From positions 13,191,996-13,255,995 of the forward strand of contig OY855904.1 of assembly GCA_963693305.1 (NCBI GenBank): 64,000 nucleotides of DNA, written 5' to 3'. The position numbers and the translations under genes are program-made. The notes below the pieces were generated by a model. The model was not told where the DNA came from. It worked only from the letters and a program-made list of their open reading frames with translations, and made no database searches. Below, piece by piece: positions 10,612-17,416 of this stretch (its first letter is position 1; every line of letters begins with the position of its first letter). This DNA comes from Meandrina meandrites (Eukaryota; Cnidaria; Anthozoa; Scleractinia; Meandrinidae).

Positions 10612-11244
10612 CTATATATTTTCGTCAAAATTTTTTAGAGTTTGTTTTTTTGGTTTGTCGTGGTATAAAAAAGAATATTTAGCATCGGTAGCCCTTTCAA
10701 GCAGCGCTCTGTCAATTCCCAATTCATCGGCAATACGGTTATTTTCTCTGGGAAGAAAGTTGAAAATGCAAAAGTGGCTACAATTATCTCGGATGTTTTT
10801 GGGGACCTTAAAATAGCTTTGAGAAAGATAAATGACGCTGCAATTGCGGTGGCGACCGTTGATAAAATAATCGATAATGTCGTTTTGGTTGCTTTCACAA
10901 ACCATGTCATCGAAAATTACAATCTTTTGATTGTCAGTGGACAGCGTTTCCAAAGGAATAACATCGTTGGTGGCTTCAATAACATTATAGTCAGCCACAG
11001 GGTTGACTCTTGTGTCGAAATCATCAAGCATATATTGGTACTTGTCTTGATGCAGGTTCTTAGCGCAAAGGTAAATTTTGTCGTAGACCAACAGCCTGTA
11101 AAGCATATGCATGAGAATATTTGTCTTACCAGAGTTGCTTGGCCCGCAAATAAGCATCCGAAAGGTATCTGCTGGCATACAAGGGTGCCCTTGCTTGTAA
11201 TTACTTTTTGTAGTCAAACTGGGGTCGTAATTGGGAATTTTCAT
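10612..11244 (-). CDS. Genome-packaging ATPase (A32-like, FtsK/HerA type)
   Basis: A 210-residue P-loop ATPase that would pump the linear genome into the capsid. Walker A is GPSNSGKTN (residues 34-42). Walker B is KIVIFDDM (about 107-114). A downstream NGRHRNCSVIYLSQS segment matches the sensor region of the family. Length is normal for Polinton ATPases. It is divergent from the gene at 11273, with only 28 bases between the two starts, and its last codons overlap the TATA motif of the fibre gene behind it. Family assignment is secure from the motifs; the packaging role is family knowledge. Confidence 0.95.
   Translation of the reverse strand: MKIPNYDPSLTTKSNYKQGHPCMPADTFRMLICGPSNSGKTNILMHMLYRLLVYDKIYLCAKNLHQDKYQYMLDDFDTRVNPVADYNVIEATNDVIPLETLSTDNQKIVIFDDMVCESNQNDIIDYFINGRHRNCSVIYLSQSYFKVPKNIRDNCSHFCIFNFLPRENNRIADELGIDRALLERATDAKYSFLYHDKPKKQTLKNFDENI
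10613..10618 (-). promoter_or_regulatory. TATATA motif before the fibre gene
   Basis: On the minus strand the motif lies three bases before the ATG at 10609 and contains the TAG stop of the ATPase gene. It is one of the set of TATATA motifs that precede Polinton genes. Confidence 0.5.
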
Positions 11245-11272
11245 TTTTTTCTGTTATATATACGGCAAAAAT
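11245..11272. promoter_or_regulatory. Divergent 28-bp promoter with TTATATATA
   Basis: The starts of the ATPase gene (minus, 11244) and the unknown gene (plus, 11273) are 28 bases apart. The only notable feature is TTATATATA at 11254-11262, about ten bases from either ATG. Because the core is self-complementary it could serve both directions. Confidence 0.6.
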
Positions 11273-12181
11273 ATGTCCATGAAGAAGTGGCAAAAACTTG
11301 CTAGCGAAAAGGCTGAAGTTGAGCAGCAGAACGACAAAATCCTCGCGGTGATAAAAAATACCAAAATCAATAAAGGGTTTGGCCAGCTATCAGGTGAGGA
11401 TTTGTTCAAACCTATCACATCGCGGCTTGACAAACTCCAAGTAGGGGATAGCAACTTAGCCGCTGAACCAAAAGAAGAAACTCCAGACTATGGTATGGAT
11501 GAGTTTGATTTAAACAACCCCTTCGACGGAGATTTTAACCCGGATGCGGAAACTCCACTACCAACACCATCACCATCACCAACACCAACACCATCACCAA
11601 TATCATCACCACCACCATCTCCTACATCAACACCGTTACCACCTTTAGCTGAAGAGGAAGAAATGGAATTAATGGAAGAAGAGCAACCAAGTACAAGTGG
11701 GGTAAAACCCCAACCAAGTAAATGGGGGCCACCACAAGAACCGGGTATCAAGGGATCAGAGTCGGTTGACCTGCAGACACTGAGCAGCATGTTAACAAAA
11801 AATAAAGACAATCCTGACTATGTTGTAAAAAGCCCAAAATCAAAATTCCGCGGCTACACATTGGCAGACATAAAAAAGGCAAGAGATGAAATTCTTGACA
11901 GGAGAAAAGGGAATAAACAGCCTTCAGTAAGGTTACCCCACACCCAGGATGATGAACCTGACTGGGAACAGGAACCCGAAAGAGAAAAGGAAATGGAAGG
12001 AAGCGGAAGTGTTGATCCAAACGCTTTGGTTGACAGGCTACACTTAAGCTTGGCGTCTATACAGGCGGGCAACACCTCACTGAAGCTGAAAAAACAGGTC
12101 CAGCAGATGTTGGGGTTGCTGGTAAAGCTAAAGGAAATAACACAAAAAGAAGCCCACAAAATTTTGGGAAGTATTATATAA
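11273..12181 (+). CDS. Polinton proline-rich protein, function unknown
   Basis: A 302-residue hydrophilic protein. I chose the ATG at 11273 (MSMKKWQKL): the same frame is open from 11231, but that ATG lies inside the ATPase gene and upstream of the TATA motif. The head is basic and likely helical. The motif MDEFDLNNP lies near residue 78. A low-complexity stretch of TP, SP and PP repeats spans about residues 100-130, followed by an acidic run and then two related helical blocks around SVDLQTL (about 175) and SVDPNAL (about 247). It sits just before the minor capsid gene, and its stop TAA is part of the next TATA motif. A scaffold or capsid-assembly role is possible; no family is recognised. 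Confidence 0.75.
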   Translation: MSMKKWQKLASEKAEVEQQNDKILAVIKNTKINKGFGQLSGEDLFKPITSRLDKLQVGDSNLAAEPKEETPDYGMDEFDLNNPFDGDFNPDAETPLPTPSPSPTPTPSPISSPPPSPTSTPLPPLAEEEEMELMEEEQPSTSGVKPQPSKWGPPQEPGIKGSESVDLQTLSSMLTKNKDNPDYVVKSPKSKFRGYTLADIKKARDEILDRRKGNKQPSVRLPHTQDDEPDWEQEPEREKEMEGSGSVDPNALVDRLHLSLASIQAGNTSLKLKKQVQQMLGLLVKLKEITQKEAHKILGSII

Positions 12182-12228
12182 GCAACATGACAACCCATAA
12201 ATTTGAGTGATATTATATAAGCAACATG
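12171..12228 (+). repeat. Duplicated promoter and start of the minor capsid gene
   Basis: ATTATATAAGCAACATG occurs twice, at 12173-12189 and 12212-12228, each followed by an ACC CAT codon pair. The second copy is the real start of the capsid gene. In the first copy the ATG at 12187 opens a seven-codon frame (MTTHKFE) that stops at 12210. A tandem duplication of about 39 bp has therefore left a decoy start upstream. Confidence 0.85.
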
Positions 12229-13011
12229 TCAACCCATTTTCATTTCAACCTGTTGCTCGACTCGCAACTGGCCAAACAAAACAACGCCAACAGCAAGTCA
12301 CATGACTTCACAATTAAGTTTGACCCGCCAATCGCTTTAGATCCCTCCAAATCGTACAAGGCGGCGTTAAATGAGCTGGTATCTATGACCTATTCGTGGT
12401 ACAACATCGCGAAACAGTACAACAACAACAAGTTCAAATGGCGGAAAAAAACAGAGAACTGGAAAACCGTGACAATTCCGGATGGAATGTATGATTACGA
12501 CGGTCTCAACACCACCATCCAGTCGCTTATCGGAAGAGTGGATCCCAAGGATGAAAAATCCAAGTTTATTTTTCAGCTGTATTTTCACACCACAACGTAT
12601 CGGGCGGTTATTTTGTTGCAGGACGGCTACGAGCTTGACCTAACCGAAGGTGAATTCGCTCCGTTGCTGGGTTTTTACAAGAAAACAATAGACAGGGCGA
12701 ACAACAGGAGCGACCTCGTACCAAATATAACAAGAGGTGTCGACTGGATCTATATCCATTGCGATCTCATTACAAGAGCCGTGGACAACATCGGAGGCGA
12801 CGTTATGTTCTCTTTTTCAACCGCTGAACTCACCGTCAGCTACCCCTTTTCAAAAGAGCCCCGCCGTCTCCTGTGGCACCCGGTGAACAAAAACAGAATC
12901 AATGCGATAAATATCAAAATCACGGACGGACGCAACAACATTATAGATCTGAATGACCAAGACGTGGCTTTAAGTATCATCATTGAAGAAGAAACACCTA
13001 AGCGCAACTGA
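12226..13011 (+). CDS. Minor capsid (penton) protein
   Basis: A 261-residue, beta-rich, soluble protein without signal or membrane segment. The opening, with HFHFNLLLDS and then SHDFTIKFDPPIALD, is the pattern of Polinton minor capsid proteins: a short lead, then a strand and the phrase for the first jelly-roll sheet. Size (about 250 residues) and position, between the proline-rich gene and the core protein and upstream of the major capsid gene, match the family. It would form the pentameric capsid vertices. The last 41 bases up to 12990 are duplicated directly after the stop. Assignment rests on pattern, length and context, since I could not run a structure search. Confidence 0.8.
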   Translation: MSTHFHFNLLLDSQLAKQNNANSKSHDFTIKFDPPIALDPSKSYKAALNELVSMTYSWYNIAKQYNNNKFKWRKKTENWKTVTIPDGMYDYDGLNTTIQSLIGRVDPKDEKSKFIFQLYFHTTTYRAVILLQDGYELDLTEGEFAPLLGFYKKTIDRANNRSDLVPNITRGVDWIYIHCDLITRAVDNIGGDVMFSFSTAELTVSYPFSKEPRRLLWHPVNKNRINAINIKITDGRNNIIDLNDQDVALSIIIEEETPKRN

Positions 13012-13049
13012 ATGACCAAGACGTGGCTTTAAGTATCATCATTGAAGAA
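12950..13049 (+). repeat. 41-bp tandem duplication across the capsid stop
   Basis: The segment starting TGAATGACCAAGACGTGG at 12950-12990 is repeated exactly at 13009-13049, beginning at the TGA stop of the minor capsid gene. The offset of 59 bp is not a multiple of three, so the second copy lies in a different frame and is non-coding. A 12-base repeat, AATTTACACATA, follows at about 13048 and 13076. Confidence 0.9.
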
Positions 13050-13096
13050 TTTACACATAGCCCATAATTGAAAATAATTTACACATAAGTATAATA

Positions 13097-13612
13097 ATGA
13101 ATCATCCGAGCGAGTGGGCGAGATATTATGACGCGCCAAACGGAACATATAGATACAGACACAAAGGTACGGGGGTTGTAAGAGACACCCTGATGAATAT
13201 AGGAAAGCGGTTCAAAAAGCAAGTCACCCGTCAGACGTTGGAGAAGGCTGTAAATAAAGCCTCGAAACAAATGCTGAAAAAAGCCGCAGAAAAAGCAGAA
13301 GAAAAAGCGGCTGACAAGATACAAGCGGTTTTGCGAAATAGCAACTCAGTTGCTACCCCAACTGTAAAACCAAAGGGTAAAAAGACTCCAAGTGTAAAAC
13401 CAAAGAGTAAAAAGACCCCAAGTGTAAAACCTAAGGGTAAAAAGACCCCATCACAGAAACTTAGTACAGAGTCGAAACAAAAACTGAAGAAGATGCTAAA
13501 CCCTGGGGTAGCAACTCAGTTGAGCGGGGATTCACGGAAAAAGTTGCAACAGATTTTAAACGCGGGTCGGGCTGCAAGGATGAAAGTAAACCAATTGATA
13601 GCAGAAAATTAA
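13097..13612 (+). CDS. Basic repeat protein, likely DNA-condensing core protein
   Basis: A 171-residue, strongly basic protein rich in Lys and Ala. Residues about 55-75 form an alternating Ala/Lys/Glu helix (KKAAEKAEEKAADK). Three in-frame copies of a ten-residue unit, VKPKGKKTPS, follow (about 89-118; 30-bp DNA repeat at about 13362-13451). The C-terminus is again helical and basic. Such Lys-Pro-rich tails are typical of viral core or histone-like proteins that neutralise packaged DNA. Its place between the minor and major capsid genes supports that. It has no enzyme motif. The function is inferred from composition and context. A TATAATA motif abuts the ATG. Confidence 0.7.
   Translation: MNHPSEWARYYDAPNGTYRYRHKGTGVVRDTLMNIGKRFKKQVTRQTLEKAVNKASKQMLKKAAEKAEEKAADKIQAVLRNSNSVATPTVKPKGKKTPSVKPKSKKTPSVKPKGKKTPSQKLSTESKQKLKKMLNPGVATQLSGDSRKKLQQILNAGRAARMKVNQLIAEN
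13342..13359 (-). repeat. 18-bp dispersed motif GGGGTAGCAACTSAGTTG, copy 1
   Basis: Read on the minus strand. The core AGCAACTCAGTTGCT (13340-13354) is a 15-bp palindrome. It lies inside the basic core protein gene. Other copies are at 13505-13522 and 18148-18165. Confidence 0.7.
13505..13522 (+). repeat. 18-bp dispersed motif, copy 2
   Basis: GGGGTAGCAACTCAGTTG on the plus strand, inside the basic core protein gene, in a different codon context from copy 1. The symmetry is one base shorter here. Confidence 0.7.
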
Positions 13613-13629
13613 AATAATTTTTTAGAAAG

Positions 13630-13638
13630 ATATATAAG
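13630..13638 (+). promoter_or_regulatory. TATATAAGG motif before the major capsid gene
   Basis: It lies 46 bases before the ATG at 13684, the longest spacing in the set, so this gene has a more ordinary leader than its neighbours. Confidence 0.5.
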
Positions 13639-13683
13639 GATTAGAATAAAGTATAAGCTTTTTATTCACACTGCGAAGGTAGG

Positions 13684-14949
13684 ATGTTCAGAAGCCACAG
13701 GCATTTGGAAAAAACAGAGTATGTTCGTATCATGTTAGACAAACCGATCACTATCCCAGGAAACAATCAGCACCAGGTAAAGACAAACTATAAATTCACA
13801 CTCACCGACCGAGACAACTGGTATGACTGGTATAACGCCTACTTCCGGGTTGATTTCACTTTTGAGGCAACCGCGGATGGTGCGCAAGTTGCAGCAGATG
13901 CTAGGTCAGCACCCATTAACGGCTCATTTTCACTGATAAACAAACTTGTGGTGAAATCAACGGGCAAAAACATTTACAACGTAGACAACATTCACAAGCT
14001 CATATTTATCAAAAACTTGTTGGACTTTTCAGATGACTATGCGAGGAGCGCAGCGAAAAACCAGTTTTGGTATTTGGATACAACGAAAAGCAATGTAACG
14101 GCCGCCGCTGCCACCAACCAAGGAATCAGACAAAGGGGTTTGCTTGCCCATGCGGGTCTCACAGTTGAAACCCTTATACCGCTTAACAGGTACTCATTTT
14201 TCGAAGAGTTGGGTGACAAGCTTCTCCCCCCAATGCAGATGGAGTTCGAAATTGAGTTACAATCGGATGCAGAGCTGATTTGGCAAAACGATGGCACCAA
14301 TCGCAGGATAGTGGTGAGAAACTTCGAGCTGTGGGTTCCATTGCTGCGTTTCACCAGCGAAGGCCAGAAGCTCGCAAACGAAAACTTTTTGAAACCTCAG
14401 AAATGGACGTACCTTAATGAAATGATCCAACCCAGCAGCAGCCGGCGTGACGCTTTCGGACAGTGGCAGATAAATCCCGGAATAAAGGAGGCCAAACATG
14501 TTTTCATTTTCTTCCAACAGTCGGTGAAGAAGGACTCCGCGGTTCAAAACCCCTACTTCTTTGACACATTTAACATTGACGGAGACAATTCAGCCAAGCT
14601 AGCGACCTGCCGGCTACAATACGGCTCTTCACAGTACTATCCGGAGCTGGACTACGACGAAAACTTCAAACTGCGCATTCTTAATGACTTGATGAACTAC
14701 CGGTACCGCAAAAACGACTACAACACCGGTGTTCAGCTTCAGCCCAACAACTTCAAGGATTTATACCCAGTACTTTATTTCGACCTACGTGAAAACAAGG
14801 ATAACATGACCAACGACCCGAAGCAGATGGTTTTCCACTACAGACTCAATGAGGCTGCCAATGCACAAGACTACACCATTTATGCAGGAATTTTGTATGA
14901 GTCCGAATTTGCTCTCAGGCAGGTGGGTAATGAGTTGGTTATGGGTTAA
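13684..14949 (+). CDS. Major capsid protein (double jelly-roll hexon)
   Basis: A 421-residue soluble protein with the length and layout of Polinton major capsid proteins. Features seen: a lead with EYVRIMLDKPITIPG, an early aromatic strand (DNWYDWYNAYFRVDFTF, about 48-64), a Ser/Leu/Asn segment for the first jelly roll, the motif RNFELWVPLLRF (about 217-228) at the turn between barrels, and a C-terminal barrel ending YTIYAGILYESEF. No break is seen. It would trimerise to form the icosahedral shell. It follows the core protein gene and precedes the protease block, the usual order of a Polinton structural cluster. The family call comes from pattern and context; a structure search was not possible. 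Confidence 0.9.
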   Translation: MFRSHRHLEKTEYVRIMLDKPITIPGNNQHQVKTNYKFTLTDRDNWYDWYNAYFRVDFTFEATADGAQVAADARSAPINGSFSLINKLVVKSTGKNIYNVDNIHKLIFIKNLLDFSDDYARSAAKNQFWYLDTTKSNVTAAAATNQGIRQRGLLAHAGLTVETLIPLNRYSFFEELGDKLLPPMQMEFEIELQSDAELIWQNDGTNRRIVVRNFELWVPLLRFTSEGQKLANENFLKPQKWTYLNEMIQPSSSRRDAFGQWQINPGIKEAKHVFIFFQQSVKKDSAVQNPYFFDTFNIDGDNSAKLATCRLQYGSSQYYPELDYDENFKLRILNDLMNYRYRKNDYNTGVQLQPNNFKDLYPVLYFDLRENKDNMTNDPKQMVFHYRLNEAANAQDYTIYAGILYESEFALRQVGNELVMG

Positions 14950-15029
14950 TGACTCAGAATTTATTTAGCATAACAAAAGTTAATGTGTAGCAACTTTGTA
15001 GCAAATGAAAGTGAAATAATTTTGTATGA

Positions 15030-15037
15030 AATATAAG
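15030..15037 (+). promoter_or_regulatory. AATATAAG motif before the basic gene at 15040
   Basis: An AATATAAG sequence ends two bases before the ATG at 15040; a weaker version of the common motif. Confidence 0.4.
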
Positions 15038-15039
15038 AG

Positions 15040-15420
15040 ATGACGACTTACTATCCGCACAAGATTTCACTTTCAGATGGGCAGAAGGTAAACCTCGCGC
15101 GGGCCTTTGGGCGAGGAGAAGCAGTTACACTCAGATTTAAAAATGAGGCTATAACCGGCGGTAGCGACACTTTGCACTTGACCACCCGGCAGATCAAAAA
15201 AATAGAGCGCGCTATCAAAAACAAAACGGGTGTGGAAATAGAAATGAGCAAGACACAAATCAGACGTGTGCGCAACGCTATCAAAAAGAAAACAGGATCG
15301 GGCATGCAGGTAAAACCTCCAACAGGTGGAAAGGGAATGCGCATCAACCCTCCGCCATATATACGCCCTCCTCCATTTATAGGTTCTTGGGGTGACCAAA
15401 AAAAAGCCCGCCTTCGTTGA
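15040..15420 (+). CDS. Small basic protein with two helical repeats
   Basis: A 126-residue basic protein. Two related units, TTRQIKKIERAIKNKTG (about 48-64) and SKTQIRRVRNAIKKKTG (about 70-86), share the pattern [ST]-x-x-QI-[KR]-[KR]-[IV]-x-x-AIK-x-KTG. The tail is Pro-rich (PPPYIRPPPFIGSWG). An ITGGS sequence at residues 38-42 fits the cleavage rule of adenain-type proteases, and such an enzyme is encoded directly downstream. The last 38 bases overlap the open protease frame. A small virion or DNA-binding protein matured by that protease is the likeliest reading. It resembles no enzyme. Confidence 0.75.
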   Translation: MTTYYPHKISLSDGQKVNLARAFGRGEAVTLRFKNEAITGGSDTLHLTTRQIKKIERAIKNKTGVEIEMSKTQIRRVRNAIKKKTGSGMQVKPPTGGKGMRINPPPYIRPPPFIGSWGDQKKARLR

Positions 15421-15847
15421 TGTCCCCTTAACTGATTATGACTTGCAGCGATGGTGCCAATACTTGAAAATCCCCATCAAAGGTATATTTGCGAGAGACG
15501 AGATCCACGTGAAAAACCACTCCCCTTGTATAATCAACATGGATGATCTTGGAGGGCCAGGCACCCATTGGGTATGCTGTTGGGATGGAACTGAATATTT
15601 TGACTCTTTCGGTTTACCTCCACCCGCAGAATGGGAAATAGAGTTGATTCTTGAAGGTAAACAGACCTTTCTTCGGAATGACAACCAGCTTCAGGAGGAA
15701 TTCAGTGTGCGCTGCGGCTACTACTGCCTCATGTTTCTGAATGAAAGAAATAAAGGCCGGTCGTTTCGAGATATTTTGAGCATGTTTTCAGAAAATACGC
15801 ACGCCAACGAGGCTGTGGTGAAGGATTATTTTACACAGTGGGGGTAA
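15392..15847 (+). CDS. Adenain-like cysteine protease, no ATG start
   Basis: Maturation protease of the virion (C5/Ulp fold). The order of catalytic parts is visible: His in GTHWV (residue 59 from the codon at 15392), Asp in YFDSFG, Gln in the NDNQLQ region and Cys in RCGYYCL. The conserved head LQRWCQYLKIPIKGIFARDE is present, so translation must begin before it. The frame opens after a TAG at 15380 and contains no ATG until residue 50; the first candidate is GTG at 15392. It overlaps the end of the basic gene by 29 bases or more, around a run of eight A at 15398-15405. Start by a non-AUG codon, a +1 or -2 shift out of the upstream frame, or splicing is required. Confidence 0.88.
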   Translation: MTKKKPAFVDVPLTDYDLQRWCQYLKIPIKGIFARDEIHVKNHSPCIINMDDLGGPGTHWVCCWDGTEYFDSFGLPPPAEWEIELILEGKQTFLRNDNQLQEEFSVRCGYYCLMFLNERNKGRSFRDILSMFSENTHANEAVVKDYFTQWG

Positions 15848-15875
15848 ACCCCACACCCCAGTGAATTTTTGCTAG

Positions 15876-15884
15876 TTATATAGG
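15876..15884 (+). promoter_or_regulatory. TTATATAGG motif before the gene at 15885
   Basis: The motif directly abuts the ATG at 15885, leaving practically no leader if it is a TATA box. The same form, TTATATAGG, recurs before the paralogue at 16486. Confidence 0.5.
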
Positions 15885-16457
15885 ATGGATGTTTACTGTG
15901 TGAAAGAAAAGCGCTTCACACCCAATGTAACGGGAAGTGAAAAAATTACAACCGCAAAAAACGGCAGAAAACTGCTTAAAGTAAAATGCGCCAGCTGCGG
16001 CATTACCAAGACAAGATTCGTTTCTAATAAAACACAAAGTGGTGCTGCTCAAGAAGGAGGTAATATTTTTGATCTGATATTTAAGTGGACCAGAAGGGGT
16101 TTACCCAAAAAGAAGAGAGAAGAACTTGCACGCGCTGAAAAAAGAATGTTTGGAGGTGGAGTATTTGATACAGTTGGAAATACAGCAGCTGAAGCTTTCT
16201 TTGAGTACGGAGTTCCTTATTTAGCAAAGCAAGGTGTGAAACAAGGAAGATACTTTGCAAGCGAGTTTCTGAGACAACCAGAGTATCAGAAGAAGTTAGC
16301 CAATAAAGCCAAACCAATCGCGAGAAAAGCTGTTAATTACACAATTGATGCTTTGTCTGGGGATTTGTTGACTAAAGCCTCAAACAGATTAAGACCAAAA
16401 GATATGATACCGGGAAATAAGTTGAAAGGTGGGTGTCACACAGCAGCCCAAAGTTGA
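15885..16457 (+). CDS. Zinc-ribbon-headed protein, possible membrane-active virion protein
   Basis: A 190-residue protein. Residues 1-45 form a short ribbon: VYCVKEKRFTP, then a TAKNGRKLLKVKC turn and CASCG. This resembles the viral DUF5679 type, but the second Cys of the first knuckle is Glu. Residues 46-190 contain a basic stretch, a Gly-rich MFGGGVFDTVGN (88-99) and long amphipathic helices, ending in LKGG-CHTAAQS. MFGGG and LKGGC both fit adenain cleavage rules, as in adenovirus precursor proteins that release a membrane-lytic helix; that comparison is inference. The next gene shares the same head (about 85% identical over 45 residues), so the two arose by duplication with different tails. 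Confidence 0.75.
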   Translation: MDVYCVKEKRFTPNVTGSEKITTAKNGRKLLKVKCASCGITKTRFVSNKTQSGAAQEGGNIFDLIFKWTRRGLPKKKREELARAEKRMFGGGVFDTVGNTAAEAFFEYGVPYLAKQGVKQGRYFASEFLRQPEYQKKLANKAKPIARKAVNYTIDALSGDLLTKASNRLRPKDMIPGNKLKGGCHTAAQS

Positions 16458-16472
16458 AATGATTTTTGCTTA

Positions 16473-16481
16473 TTATATAGG
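16473..16481 (+). promoter_or_regulatory. TTATATAGG motif before the phospholipase gene
   Basis: The motif ends four bases before the ATG at 16486. It fixes this start over the upstream in-frame codons from 16429, which lie inside the previous gene. Confidence 0.5.
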
Positions 16482-16485
16482 AAGG

Positions 16486-17373
16486 ATGGAGGTATACTGC
16501 GTGAAAGAAAAGCGTTTCACACCCAACGTACCGGGAAGTGAAAAAAACACTACCACAAAAAATGGTAGAAGGCTGCTTAAAGTTAAATGCGCAAGTTGTG
16601 GCATCACCAAGACACGATTCATAAGTGACAGTCGGGTTAAACCTAAAAATAAACCCAAAAGCGGTGGTAATTATGATATGAGAATTTATGCGGGTAATCG
16701 AGTAGATGACCCAACAAACCCTCTTTACCAACGTGGTGGGCGGGGTTTTGATTTGCATAAAGCTATTGGCAAGCTGCCTAAACCAAAGAAAGGGTGGACA
16801 CTTCCGGGTCATAACTATACAGGGCCGTACAATCCCCTTGAAAAACAGCTTTCTTACGACCCCAAGACGGGAAAGATCTTGAAGATTTATCAGCAACCCA
16901 CAGGCGCCACAGACGCAGTTTCAATGCAGCATGACGTTGATTATGCCGTCTGCGCAGGCAAGAAAAATGAGAAAGGCTGCAAACACGCTGCAGACAAAAA
17001 AATGGTGAAGGCACTTGACGCTATTCCCAAAAATAAACGGCAATGGGGTCACGCCGCGGCCCGAAATGCAATCAGCTCGAAGCAAAAAGTAGGATTGGGT
17101 GTCGGTGAAACGATCAATAAAAATATTGGTGAAAAGATTCCGGGCTTTCAACCGGCTCAAGATGTGGCTGCTGCAATCATGGCTGTCACAGGTGGTGATA
17201 AGGATTTGTTTAAAAAGTATTGGAGTGGTGACATCGCAAAAGGTGCCTTCAACAAGAAAACCGGTCTGTTCAGCAAAAAGTTTTGGACACACCCTACCAG
17301 AGTAACCGAACCGTGTAACCAAATAATTTACGACAAGAAAACCGGAAAATATCGCAACACCTATTGCGACTAA
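16486..17373 (+). CDS. Zinc-ribbon plus parvovirus-type phospholipase A2 protein
   Basis: A 295-residue protein. Residues 1-45 repeat the ribbon of the previous gene (VYCVKEKRFTP and CASCG). A spacer rich in Gly, Lys and Pro is followed by the phospholipase A2 core: a calcium loop of the form PGHNYTGPYNPL (107-118) and the catalytic HDVDY (149-153) with Cys just after. This is the compact arrangement of the parvovirus VP1 unique region, which opens endosomal membranes during entry. A Gly/Lys-rich tail follows, with IPGFQPAQDV (about 218-227) and a C-terminal CNQIIYDKK...YCD. The start is fixed by TTATATAGG at 16473. Family knowledge suggests a virion entry enzyme; activity here is untested. 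Confidence 0.85.
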   Translation: MEVYCVKEKRFTPNVPGSEKNTTTKNGRRLLKVKCASCGITKTRFISDSRVKPKNKPKSGGNYDMRIYAGNRVDDPTNPLYQRGGRGFDLHKAIGKLPKPKKGWTLPGHNYTGPYNPLEKQLSYDPKTGKILKIYQQPTGATDAVSMQHDVDYAVCAGKKNEKGCKHAADKKMVKALDAIPKNKRQWGHAAARNAISSKQKVGLGVGETINKNIGEKIPGFQPAQDVAAAIMAVTGGDKDLFKKYWSGDIAKGAFNKKTGLFSKKFWTHPTRVTEPCNQIIYDKKTGKYRNTYCD

Positions 17374-17405
17374 CCCACTCCCCAAACTCAAAATATTTTT
17401 AACAC

Positions 17406-17414
17406 ATATATAAG
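17406..17414 (+). promoter_or_regulatory. ATATATAAG motif before the membrane protein gene
   Basis: It ends two bases before the ATG at 17417. Confidence 0.5.
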
Positions 17415-17416
17415 AA

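Noticed and set aside
11231..11272. Upstream ATG (11231) for the proline-rich gene
   Set aside because: It lies inside the ATPase gene and before the TATA motif; the next ATG at 11273 fits the promoter.
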